Position numbers and translations under genes: made by a program. The notes under the pieces were generated by a model. It was not told the origin of the DNA, did no database searches, and was given only the letters and a program-made list of their open reading frames with translations. Positions 1 through 11,736 of a stretch of 64,000 bases of DNA are shown here, one piece after another; position 1 is the first letter of the stretch, and each line of letters opens with the position of its first letter. Origin of the DNA: Pyronema omphalodes (Eukaryota > Ascomycota > Pezizomycetes > Pezizales > Pyronemataceae); assembly GCA_024516155.1 (NCBI GenBank), contig JAJJXM010000035.1, positions 62,001 through 126,000 of the forward strand, written 5' to 3'.

Positions 1-1706
1 ATCTGGAGGCCTCTACATCCATTACCGGGCCCTCCAGCTCATGAATTTCCCAGAACCAACAACCTTAAGGCTACGATTAACCAATCCCAGAACGCAAAAT
101 ATTTACGAGATTCATCAAAGATACACGAATCCGAGCCAATCCTACCGCTTGTAGCGGGACGTGAGTGTAATGATGATATATATCACACTAACCATTAGAA
201 TTTTATAATCAATATTCCCAATACTACAACTCAATAGGGACTTATTTTTCCGATATTTCGAAGTTCATAGAATACACAAACCGCAGCATGAGATTGGGTA
301 CATTTTTATTCTCTGAGACTTGAGAGGTAGCTATACTCTCGATCAGCAAACTTCATAGTCGAACTACATAACCCGAGAATTTTATATTGCAACTAGAAAC
401 ATTTCACTCACCTATCTCGTAGTGGTGAATATTCAGAAAGAGAAACCAAATGCCTTCAAAGCCTGTACCAAGTAGGTTGTTTTACATACAGATCTAACTG
501 AGTGAATAATCGTCTTGGGAGTCTGATATGGATGCGAGATGGCGTGGTGTCAGTATGTAAGTTGCTCACTCTGCTTTGTTTTGGGTGTTGAGTGGGTCAG
601 GACTGCGGGAAGACTGTAATTTCGGGATTCCTGATGGAGATTTTGGTGTATACCTTCTGTCATGTTGTAAGATTCGAAAAGATAACAAGTTTTCTACTTT
701 TCGCCTACGATGGATACGATGTCCAGAAGCCGGCAATATGGTCACTCGAAGCCCCTCTGTGCAAGATTACTTATTTTCTCCTGATTTGAACGGTCACTTC
801 ATGCTGGAATACCTTAGCCACGGTTATTATGTGTTAGATTTGCTCGGCATGCCGCATGCTACGAAGGGTTCAATGTTATCGTAGTCAATCTCTGATGAAT
901 GGTGTCTATCTAATTACAGACAAACAGTTGTCGAGAGAAGCCATAATCTTAAGGCTATGGGGTTGACTATTGCTTATGTAGATACCATACTCTGTATTCT
1001 TTTCCGTGAACGATGAGTTTTATTATAAAAGGATATCAATCTGAATATCTGGATAGACATATACAGAGTGACTAGAAAGATGAAGGAAATAGATAAGAAA
1101 AACAATTCATCGGCTACAACGGATACACCCTGTGCCATTATCTGTAGGCGATGTATACAGGGTTCCATATCAGTTAGGCTTCTGCTATATCTTCAAGAGC
1201 TTATGGAGTTGATTGCAATGAGAGTAAAGCTTACATAAACCTCAGGCATTCTGAGTTACTATGAGAATGAGCGTGAGGTACTTACGTGGACCTAGTGAAA
1301 CTTAATGCGTGACCCGAGAAATACGACGCCAAGGGGGAAGTAGGATGTATGTACTAATATGTCCTTGGAATGATCGTACATCAGTGACCTTTAGAACCGT
1401 GGATTCTTGCTTAACTGCACTACCTGTACTGTTTGGTAAGCAAAATAGCCACGGAATACTGATATTCTCAATGTGCCACGGGTGAACGACTGGTATTGTA
1501 TACGATTATCTATGCAATAGTTAATTTCAAATTTTGACCGTTATGCACCGCCCACTTTAACTTGTCCAATCAATAGCCATTCTTCAAGCAAAGCACAAAA
1601 AAAGCCCCACTCCCTCACACAGAGAGAGTGGGGCTTTCCTTCACAGCTGGTTCGTTTCAATCCTAATGTGAATGGTAGAATATTCAACTGGAATATCTCT
1701 TCCCCA
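1..1706. other. gene-free AT-rich spacer
   Basis: I see no supportable gene here. Open frames are short, lack recognisable domains and overlap one another. The only structured feature is a perfect 12-base inverted repeat with a 13-base loop at 1601-1637 (arms 1601-1612 and 1626-1637). Confidence 0.6.
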
Positions 1707-2079
1707 ATGGTCCCAGAATCCGACATGGAAAAACCCCCCACCTCCATCCCATAAGACTGTAGCATAACAGTCAAATAAGACAGAAGTGGGGGGAAACCCT
1801 TTATTTTACAAGCTCTATAACCCGAGCTGGGAACAGTACTCATACATGGAGATTAAGAATGTAAAGATTCAAGAAGGGTGGGGTATTAGGGGTGATTATA
1901 AAGCCTGAGGCGGCCAATATTTGCATCTTTGAATGGCATTAAAGCTTCTAGCTCGATTATCGGCCACTAGAGATTTTATGAATTTCTCGATTGACGGTAT
2001 ATTATACGCTAGAAATATACAATACTGTTCTCCAGCATCCGTTATGGTAATGTAGAACTTGAATGCAGTCTGATTCCTG

Positions 2080-2116
<37 letters not shown>

Positions 2117-2679
2117 AAGAAAAAAAACAAGAAAAAAAACAAGAAAAAAAACAAGAAAAAAAACAAGAAAAAAAACAAGAAAAAAAACAAGAAAAAAAAC
2201 AAGAAAAAAAACAAGAAAAAAAACAAGAAAAAAAACAAGAAAAAAAACAAGAAAAAAAACAAGAAAAAAACAAGAAAAAAACAAGAAAAAAACAGCTCAT
2301 TTCAATGGCGCGAACCGGAGCAACGTTCAGTGAAGTCCTGATTCCGACAACTGGTCATACTTAGTGTATCAGCAGGTAATAAATACCGTGATCCGATATC
2401 CTTAGATCCAGAGCCGCTGACCGTTGACTGCCCCATGTACTCGATATTACTGGGGGAAACCTCGACTCATATCCAACGAACCAAAATATAAACTCTCTCA
2501 ATCCCCGCCCTTCTGAACTCTTCACATTCTTAATCTCCATGTATGAGTACTGTTCCCAGCTCGGGTTATAGAGCTTGTAAAATAAAGGGTTTCCCCCCAC
2601 TTCTGTCTTATTTGACTGTTATGCTACAGTTTTATAGGATGGAGGTGGGGGGTTTTTCCATGTCGAATTTTTGGACCAT
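1707..2679. mobile_element. MITE/foldback-like element with long terminal inverted repeats
   Basis: The left arm, about 1707-1887, reappears as an imperfect reverse complement at about 2500-2679. The arms are near-identical over the stretch beginning CGACATGGAAAAACCCCCCA. Similarity decays toward the outer ends (ATGGTCC on each arm) and at the inner ends. The interior of about 600 bases encodes no transposase and contains a poly-A run followed by a 12-base tandem repeat. Long inverted repeats without coding capacity fit a non-autonomous DNA transposon of MITE or foldback type. I could not find a clear target-site duplication, so the exact ends are uncertain. Confidence 0.6.
2080..2294. repeat. 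poly-A run plus 12-bp A-rich tandem repeat
   Basis: About 36 consecutive A residues are followed by roughly 14-15 copies of ACAAGAAAAAAA. The last copies are one base shorter. It lies between the two inverted-repeat arms. Apparent Phe-rich reading frames on the minus strand are only translations of this repeat. Confidence 0.95.
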
Positions 2680-5600
2680 CATCATCACAGCTATCATAGA
2701 ATAAGTGTAAGAAGAAGATACAACGGAGAAAACACCATTATCTCCTCACAAAGGAATAGGTTTTTTTTGCGTCTGGACTCCTGAGCAACTGATACAACAG
2801 CTCCCAGGGCCTTGACTTACATACTCCAAAAACCAAACATAATTCGCACCGAACTTTTCTTGTAGTATCTTAAATTATTGAAATCATCATTGGTCAAAAT
2901 TGTACAGGCTTAGGATTCATTATAACTCTCCCGACGAGATCATCATAAAGAAACAAAGGAAACAAATTAAACTCTCTGCCCAGGTGATTGAACTACTTCT
3001 CTATGTCTGGCGCTTTCAGCATTTACACCAACCGCTACCCCCTTGAGAACCTTGGCATCCACTCCATGCTGCGTTTCCTAGCCCTCAAATACTTTCCATC
3101 TTTTAGCACAAGCCACCATACACCGTAGATAATTCACTTACAAAATGCCAACTCCTCAAGTGTATGCTTCAAAATCTCCGGAAATATACAGTAAACAACG
3201 ATTATTTCAACCGTGATTCAAACAAAATACCATAGATAATACCTCGATCCGATGGTATCTGGGCCAATGGGGTTAATAAATACGTTAATGAAGGTTGCCA
3301 ATCTTCCAAATAGCTGCCGCATTATAATTTTCTCTGCTCTGGTATAGTAGGTAAAGATCTCCACTAGATAAGTATAAGTCAACACATCAAACCCTGCCAT
3401 CCGTAATAATTAGCTTCGCTTCTTGAACTTTGGATCATAGTATCTCACCCTTGGCATCAAACGGGCTATTCATAATAGAAAATCGCGAAAATCGTCGCCA
3501 TTCCAGCTCCCTTAGTTCCCATCATTGCATACCTCGCCGAAGATATAGTGAGTATAATATATACCCCGAGCAGCTCACAAACACAAATCAAATACATAAC
3601 CCGTCTCTTTACCCTCTTAACCGCCATTGTAGCAACAGCACCACTAACAAGCTGCTAATAAGTAATCCCAACATCAAGAACATTCTGCTCCCTACAATAT
3701 CTAATCCCCACCTAATCCAAGATCCTCTTAAGATAGGAAGACAGCGGACCATTTCCGGACCACTGAGAGAAACCCTCCATCCATAAAGCCAAAACTGACC
3801 TCCTTCGATTGGCTGTAGAAGTAAAAAACTCCCTCCAACCCATCTTCTTATTTTCACCTTTCAACTCAATAGTAACCCGAATCTGTGTCATCTTCTCATT
3901 AACCAACCCCAGAAAACTCTTCTCCCTCCGCATGATATTTCACCAATATCCTTCTCGCTTCTCTGTGACGGTTTTTCATAACCAAAAACCTCGGACCTTT
4001 CGGACAGCGGAATCCAATACAGCGCAATAATTTGCATAACCGAGGGTAAGAATTGAAGATAACTTAGAATCCGCCAAGACCAATTACTTTTCATAACAAA
4101 AGTTCCAGACATTCCAGTCGTACAAACCAATTCAAAATGGAGTCAAAAAACGGATTATATGGACTGTCGGAATTTGATAAATGTACAGGGTCCTAGATCC
4201 TATTTATATTAAGTAGCATGAACTGGTTAAACTGCAAAAACTACTTTGAAAAAGCCGCGGGCTTCCTATTCATTCACTCTGGTTTTGGCACCAAGGCCCA
4301 ATACCAATGACGAGCAACCTTTTCCACAGGTAACTTAGCACATAATGTAATATCATAATTATTTTCTAACGTTGTCCAATACCCCAGTCCTAGATGAAGA
4401 GACTTGGGGCAGACCTTTTCAATTTCGAACACGAATCATATCCTGTGATGCCACACATTGCACCCAACTTCTGCCACGACACCATTTTTATAGGGCGCTT
4501 CAACTTCGTTTCCATCTATTTCTATCTTCGTATATTCAAGTTTCTTGCAACATTAAGCAAATTAGAGACAACTTCCGAAACACACTCCCCCCCCAGCGTC
4601 TCTCCTAAAACGCCAAATCCGAACCATATCTTATGACGCCAACCCGGCTCTTTCTGAGCGGTCACGATTAGTATTCGTGATCCTGACAAAAAAGTAACTT
4701 TTCAGCAATAAAAGTGATTATTGCCGAGTATATCTTCGATAGTGCACCGTCACGTGACCAAGAAAGGCTATGAAGTCAAGGCTTGTCTATCAAACGAAGT
4801 CACCAGGACGGAAGAAGATAGAAGCCGGAATGGTTCCTTGGTACAGCAAAAGAGACGATATGTAAAGAAGCCAAATAATAACAGTTAATAGGGCGATGCC
4901 TCTGAGAGTTTGAGCCAGTCACGTTAGATCGTTCTTGATTTTTTTAGGTTCAAGCCCTACTTCCATTACCTCATCCTGCTGTCAGCGTAGTCGTCGTATT
5001 CAGCATTATGTACCTGCAGCATCTCCAGCATCCTGCGACATCACGAGTGAGCCCGGATAATATAACCGGCCGGACTTTCTCCACTCCCTCGCTTTCTCTA
5101 GCGCTCTTTAGCCAAAAACCGAAAGCCGAATATCTATCGCAGTCGATACCAACTCAGTCCTCATCACCGAGCCGCGGATAAATTCTATCGAGATCAGGGA
5201 GGGCGGATAGATACCCACCAACCAAGAAGGGGGGATATTTTTTGAACCTCGGCTCTACTCAACGACTCGTACTCGCACGAGTTTTTGGCACTTTTATTAC
5301 GGGTTTAACATGTACATAACGATCATCAATGCTCTACGCGCCGTGGGTCATGCATATCTACCGCCTCGAATCGTATTTTGTAAACATCCCTGGTGCTGTA
5401 GATACGCCACAGACATGGCTTTCAAGATATGTATGGGCGCCAACGAGTTCTCATATGTACTACGTGGATATATTCGGATTCTGGATTTTTTTTTTTTGGC
5501 TCCTGCTCCATAACCGGCGAGCATAGGGTGGAACAAGTAGGGAGTAATCATATCAAAGGCACGTGGTACGTGGTCAATTCTGCATCGATTCAATTCAATG

Positions 5601-6473
5601 ATGTGGTTATACAGCGATGACAGAAAAAGGAACAAGTTCCCGTGTATGCATCATCTGGAACTGCACTTCGTTGCCATTTTATGCAGATGATAAATATAGA
5701 TATCTGAAGGGTTACGGGCGGCAGGTACCAAGTAAGGTAAGGCAGGACCAAGTTATCATTATCCTATGAGGTTGTATTCGGTAAATGGAAGGTAGAAGTT
5801 TATTTGCACTTCGATACACTTTACTCGATTATCTACACTTTTTTTAATCTGTTTCATGACCGTGGGTTGGTGAAATTATGAGGTATCTAGAGTTCACTTT
5901 CAGAAATCACTTTTCACTTGAGGTTGCGGGCAAGTTTTATCGTTAAAGCGCATCATATTCGTACTCTTGCAACGACACCAATTTTCTACATCAGAGGATA
6001 TACAAGAAGCAATAATTCCGTAGCCAACCTGTAGCTACGTTAACTCCCCGGCATAATTGCGAGCAATTAGCACTATCAGGGCTCGACTGCTCACTCTAGC
6101 TCACAATACAAGACGGGTACAATGTAGGAAGCAAGTATAAAAGCCAAAACGTGATTAACTTGTTCCACAAAAGAAAATTTCAAAAAGATGGTACCAAAGA
6201 TAAAAGCCACAACCAACAAAAAGAAGACAGACATCTCTACAAAACTTTAGACAATGAACAATTGACCTTCCTATCCCTCAATTACTTTAAAATAACAAGT
6301 TACAAGAAGACCAACGCCATTAGCCTCTTTCCGTTTGTCCTTCCAATGCTTGAAAAAAAAAGACCCATAAATAAACCCAGAGCACAACCATGCCAATTAA
6401 CCCTTATTTCCAATAAACCTTATCCCAAATTTCCACATATCATCATCACAACCGGCCGATGAGCAGGGGGAAT
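2680..6473. other. gene-free AT-rich spacer
   Basis: The reading frames here are short, show no signal peptide, domain or consistent exon structure, and often overlap on opposite strands. Nothing supportable was found. Decayed transposon sequence is possible but cannot be assigned by eye. Confidence 0.5.
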
Positions 6474-7133
6474 TTATGCAAGGAACATGGCACCAGCAGC
6501 GGCGATGACAGCGATCAAGCTGAAGCTCTTAGCGCTGGCAGCACCCTCGAAGGTGGGGGGCATGGAAGGAGTAAGAGGAGTGGAGGTGTTGGCGGGGGCG
6601 GAAGGAGATCCAGTTCCGGTGGGGATGATGGGGTATCCAGTTCCAGAGGGTACTCCGTAAACTCCAGTGGGGGCGGCGACGCCGGAAGGAGCCTGGTAGG
6701 CGGGAGCAGAAGGAGCCTCAGGAGCGGGGGCGACGGCGGAAGACTCAGCAGGAGTTCCGTAGACAGGAGCAGGAGCAGAAGGAGCCTCGGGAGCAGGAGC
6801 GGAGGGAGCCTCGGGGGCGGGGGCGACTCCAGAAGGAGCAGCAACTCCGGAAGGAGCGGCGACGCTGGAAGGAGCAGCAGGAGCGGCGGGGGCGGCAGGG
6901 GCCTCAGAAGCTCCGGTGGGGACAGCGGGGGCTGCGTAGACGGGAGCGGGGGACTCCTGTCCGTAAACGGGAGCGGGAGCAGGGGTCTGAGCAGCCTGCT
7001 TGGCGGGGCAGTCGGTCTTCTCGGGAGCGCAAGAGGTGATGGTCATGACCTGGGTCTCGTAGACAACGTTGGGCATGGCCATGGTGACGGCAGCGCACAT
7101 GGCGACGGAAGCGGCGACGGTGGAGAACTTCAT
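6474..7133 (-). CDS. Ala/Pro-rich secreted GPI-anchored cell-wall protein
   Basis: A single-exon protein of 219 residues. It begins with a clear signal peptide (MKFSTVAASVAMCAAVTMAM, cleavage near residue 19). A short conserved-looking Cys region follows at about 22-45, with an MTITSCAPEKTDCPA motif typical of fungal cell-wall proteins. The middle is a long Ala/Pro/Ser region of repeats such as APEAPSAP and PSGVAAP. The C-terminus is hydrophobic (AKSFSLIAVIAAAGAMFLA) after small residues, as in GPI-attachment signals. It probably sits in the plasma membrane or cell wall, heavily O-glycosylated. A long open frame on the opposite strand is a compositional shadow. The gene stands alone, with no gene within 6 kb on either side. 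The exact biochemical role is unknown. Confidence 0.85.
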   Translation of the reverse strand: MKFSTVAASVAMCAAVTMAMPNVVYETQVMTITSCAPEKTDCPAKQAAQTPAPAPVYGQESPAPVYAAPAVPTGASEAPAAPAAPAAPSSVAAPSGVAAPSGVAPAPEAPSAPAPEAPSAPAPVYGTPAESSAVAPAPEAPSAPAYQAPSGVAAPTGVYGVPSGTGYPIIPTGTGSPSAPANTSTPLTPSMPPTFEGAASAKSFSLIAVIAAAGAMFLA

Positions 7134-7344
7134 TTTGATTGTTGGTTGATTAAGTTTGGTATTCTTTTCAAAGAATGAGAATTAGAATGTAAAGATTGTT
7201 GGAGTCGTTGGTCAAAAAGAGTGACGAAATTGACAGTTGGTTGTGCGGGTCGACGGAGTTGGACGCGACGGGCAGATAGTATAGCTATTGATGATGGCTT
7301 TGGAACGAGGAAGAAAATGACTTTGGGGGGTATGAGCGGGCCTC

Positions 7345-7350
7345 CTTATA
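7345..7350 (-). promoter_or_regulatory. possible TATA box of the GPI protein gene
   Basis: TATAAG on the minus strand, about 215 bases upstream of the start codon at 7133. The position is plausible if the 5' leader is long. This is a sequence match only. Confidence 0.3.
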
Positions 7351-10301
7351 CCCACTCGGTTGTGAATCTGGAAAGGGGGTGTGTGGCCAAGCACGGTAAA
7401 GATCCCCTGCCATCCATCCAAGATGCTGACTGCGCCAAAAATATGCACACTTCCAGGGGGTGAACAGCAGTCGGCCATCATGCATGCCAATTGGTGTGTG
7501 GCCAGCTGTGCATGTGGTGTTCAAGACAAAACTGACTTCATTTCCCACCAGCTGGCTTCCCCTGGTTTTTTCCAAAAGGGGGGTAGCATATGAGGGGTTT
7601 GATTGCGTGTTTCCATGGTTGGCGGTGTCGAGATTCAGGAAACTATCCGGGGCAGGTTATGAGAGATACCATCGGGTGGCAGCTCAGAGGGAGAGATACC
7701 TCTCAGACAGCTCGACCATCCGGGCAGCTCAAACAAAAAGCACAGGCAGGTCGATAGCTATGGATAGGGCAGCTTATGGTTATCGAGGTGAAGTGCACAC
7801 TAAACAAGCGGTATTTCCGGGTCGAGAGTGCAATCTCGTTTCTGACCATGCGACAATCCATTAATCGTAGTTTTCATGATCGGGTTGCTGGAGTTTCATG
7901 GAATTCTGTCTGTGAATATCCGTGAACATCCGTCGAAATCTATCGAAAATCTGCTGAACATCTTCAACATCGTACACATTTTACGTCCATCTGCCGCTGT
8001 ATGTCCTTTGAACCGTCCGGCTGCGATTACCGGCTCAATCTGATGGACACAAAATTGTTTTTACCCCTGTTGCTCATTCAGTGCTGTCCCACTTGTACCT
8101 GCATTTCGTGCCTGTACCCTTCCCCCCCTCCTGAATCCTCTCAACCAATAAGACATCTCGCCACCAGCGATGTGCATCACGTTGTCGACGAAGTGGTGTG
8201 GGGCCCACCATCGTCGCATGAAAGTGAAGGGAAAAGCAGCTTACGATAATTGGCGGCAATTTCCAGTACCAAACGTTTCCATAAAATTTCCTATCATATC
8301 CAAGGGGATATGACGGCGAGGGGGCGGAGAAATGATGGCTGCTTCACAAATCGCGAAACCAACGGCGTCGTTGCTAAGCGGTCGCCCTTGGCCACGTTAA
8401 GTGGTCGACCTAAAGTAGGGCATTTCTAGCTTTTTACGAGAATTTGCTAGTCGACTGCACCGGAGCCTGCCCATCTTCATTTGAAGCGCTGGGCGACGCA
8501 GGTACAGAAATTTGTTGGAAGGTACATATGCGCCCACAAATCTGGCGCCGCCACTGAGAGAAAACCAGGAATTTCTGATGGAAAAAGGGTCGTTTCGAAT
8601 GTGTTGTGCCTGTTCGGATACTGCGGATACATACTGGATGGCCTTCCTACAGCGGTTCGAAAAATTCGCACCATCTTCCAAGCGAAATAGGCAATAAGAC
8701 CGTCCATGAATTAGCTCTGGCGCTGGCTTGAGTCTGTCGAAAAAGCTCTACCGCATCCGTCCACAGCGAGACCCTACATGTCGAGACATGTCCAGTCCGC
8801 TCTCCCAAGATCGTCACAATGGCGCTCATGTGGTGGATTCCGAGTTCCACCCCGCCTCACGACCCCGCCGTCCACATACTTCCAGCGCTTCCCCGCACCT
8901 GCCACGGTCTAATGGAAACGCAAAACTGTTTCTAGCCGTTGTTGTGGATAAAACCCGGGTTGAGGTGATAGACAGCCAAGCGGACATGTCAGGTACTGCG
9001 GAGTGTACACGCGTAAACAGAGTTTGCCTTGTCTGGCGGCTGTCAGGATGAAATATTTTCATTATTTGTAAACAATGATCGCCGCGTGCTCATTTGCCTG
9101 GAATAGCACAAAAATTTTGCTTCCTTTCTGTGTTCCAATGGAGGCTAATGTATCCATTCAAAGTTCGAGGCTTCAGCACAAAGCTCCCCTGGTCTATTCA
9201 TACGCGCTTCAGCAGCGGAGAACCCAAGCTTCCCGTCCCAAATCTTACCAGGAGTCCACTTGACAGGCCAACGAAAGTTTGTTTCCCGCTTTTTTCCCTA
9301 GGTAAACCCTTCTGACCTTTCTTCCACAAAACAGGATTTCCTTCTTCTGCTGCGGGCCGGTCCACCTGAGTTCCTTGGTACGTTTCGTCAAATTAGGCCC
9401 TGCATCGGCAGGAGATTCCGATCCAAAGGCTGTCTGTGGCTTCCTGCAAAGGCGTAACACCTTTTTGACCATTTCCCGGTGCACGATGTCCTCAAGTTTT
9501 GAAATGAAGCTTCCTCTCCAGTTCCACGGTGGTGGGGTGTCATAAAAGCTTATTTATTAATCTCCACAATATGTTAGCAACGTGGATTCACGATGCCAGG
9601 TCGTGGTGTGGAACACAACGTCAATTTCCGGTGCATTCCCTGGGAAGAACCGCCGTTAATTGTGCTATACGAAAAACCTGATCACTCTGTGCATTTAAGT
9701 GTCAGAGAAATAAAGCGGGCGGTCCCTATGCCCATACACAGTTGTAATTGAGGAATTTCTTGGGTGTTGTCCCGACGGCGGCTCCCCATGCGTTCAGCAA
9801 CTCCCGACAGCAGCAGTCCTCGGGTCTATACAGCCGTTACAACTTCTTCTGTCATAGATACCGGCTCTGCTAGTAAGCGCTGTTTGTTTAGCTGTCTTTT
9901 AGCACTGATATCCGCGTTCGCGTCATCTGGGAGGAAAGGACAGCTCAATCCACATACATAGCACGACGGGATATTTTGCACCGAATTACGCTGACTTCAT
10001 AGCATTTAGTAATGCATCTCAATTCCGCTTTATTTCCAGCAGAATTTTCTCCTTCTAAACGGGTGTACATACCTTGAAGTTCGTCGAGATTGTGGCTGAA
10101 TTGGCCAGCGTCGCTTTCCTCCCTGTATGGTGTGCTCTATCTGAACCCCTATCAACCCGATTTGGAATCCCACCGGAGACACCTTTGTAGTGGCCTTCCG
10201 GTTTCACCGATAACGGCAGTTCGCCTGCAGTATATGTAGCCTCCGCTGGTGTTGTGAATCGCTCGGTAATCCTTCTGGGAAAACATCAGATGTGTCTAGG
10301 G

Positions 10302-10751
10302 CTAGGGCAAGTGGGGTTTATAATCCGTGAGGTTGTAAAGCTTAGCATCTAAACGCCGTCCATTAGCATCGAAAATTTCGATTATACTATGCGGCTCGCG
10401 TACCTCTGCTCTACATTCCAGCATCACAAAACTAAGCTTTGTCCTCGTTTCCTTGCCTGAGGTTGATTCTGTCAGGATTGTTTCAAGTTCCGCTTTGACC
10501 TCTTCCTTCGCGGGTTCTCGAGACATGTGTCGAAGCTTCTCGGCGAGGGTGCAGGAAGAGTGGGTCAAATGAAAAATCTTCGGAGGCGTTTTACATGTCG
10601 GAGATATTCCACGGTCCCTCCTATATCGGGAAAAAAAGGTCACGGTCATAAGTCCAGTGTAAAACCGTTGTACCGTGCTAGATAAAGGGCCGGGCAACGA
10701 GGTGCCCCGAGTTTCGAAACATGGTCCGTGGGGGATCGCAATGATCACCAA
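10302..10751 (-). CDS. doubtful hypothetical protein
   Basis: An open frame of 149 codons. The C-terminal third (residues about 105-149) is composed like a folded protein, but no family was recognised. The N-terminal part looks random. There is no signal peptide and no clear promoter. It lies in a gene-free, decayed region, so it may be a remnant of a repeat-borne gene or chance. Confidence 0.15.
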   Translation of the reverse strand: MVIIAIPHGPCFETRGTSLPGPLSSTVQRFYTGLMTVTFFSRYRRDRGISPTCKTPPKIFHLTHSSCTLAEKLRHMSREPAKEEVKAELETILTESTSGKETRTKLSFVMLECRAEVREPHSIIEIFDANGRRLDAKLYNLTDYKPHLP

Positions 10752-11679
10752 CCAATCGCCAATTACAAATGCACTCCCGGTACCAAGGTATCCACAGAAC
10801 CGTGAACAAGCTTGATCGTGATCGCCATAGAGTTAGACGGACCGGACAACTCGAGGTGCCGATGCTAAGAGCCCACTGACTGGCGGAAGATAGGAGAGAT
10901 ACTTATCGCGAGGCCTGAGAATGACCGTGCTGGGCGGATACCGTGCGTCGAGAACTCAATGGCAACGTCAGCTTTTTGTGGAGAAGACCGATAATGATGT
11001 CGAAGAGTTGATTGGCAAAGAGTATATGGCGGGCTTGGTTCAATGTGGAGGTGGAAGACGGAGCAAAAGAGAGTTGAGCCTTCGCATATGTCCGGCTAGC
11101 GATTGCGAGCCCCTTAGCAGACGTCATGAAATAAGGTTTGTTAGCCTGTAAATGTCATTGAGCCCCTTGAATTAAACGAATTTTACATGGCGGCCACGCT
11201 CAAACACCTAATATTCCACAGGCAAAATTCAGGTAAGTTTTAGTAAGCCCTCGCAAGTTGGTTATTCAGGGCTCGGCCCTGAATGGCTCTCCGTGATGGA
11301 ACCCTAACGTTTTGTGAAGTTCTCGTTTTTTGCATGTATGAAGCTGCCATTAATATGACCTTGTACTTTTAGGTTTCATGCGATCCAAGGTTCCTCAAAC
11401 AAGGCTGACCTATGCGGCTCCCAACGGGCAAAAATCAAAATTTTGTCAAGTTTATTTATGAAGATTGCATTTCTGTATTTACGTATCCAGGGTGTCATGC
11501 AAGGCAAATTTACAAGGTTTGTCAAGTGATGCACTTATGTAAGAGATTAAATTCATGCTGGGAAATATGTTGCGTGAACTGATACCTTCGTTGCATCTCG
11601 CTTCATTTCCCCTCTCGATTCCTCGCGTGAAAGTCTCTGCACGATGTCATAAAGTCGCTTGCCTTATATATCTATTGTT

Positions 11680-11736
11680 TTTTCCTGCATGGGCCTTTTA
11701 GGCCTCGTTCAGCATATGATTCAATAAATAAATAAC
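11680..11736 (+). mobile_element. probable LINE 3' terminus
   Basis: The sequence GGGCCTTTTAGGCCTCG, then a stretch ending in CATATGATTCAATAAATAAATAA, matches the layout of the 3' end of the LINE remnant at 26360-26400, which has AGGCCTTAAAGGCCTCG and then GGTATGATTAAAATG. The short A-rich tail (ATAAATAAATAA) is what target-primed retrotransposition leaves. No coding part is preserved upstream. Confidence 0.45.

Noticed and set aside
1896..2300. Phe/Cys-rich minus-strand frames of 80-134 codons
   Set aside because: They are translations of the A-rich 12-bp tandem repeat and stay open in all three frames.
6459..7178. 239-codon Gly/Ser/Arg-rich plus-strand frame
   Set aside because: It is the antisense shadow of the GPI protein, which has a signal peptide, repeats and a GPI end on the minus strand.
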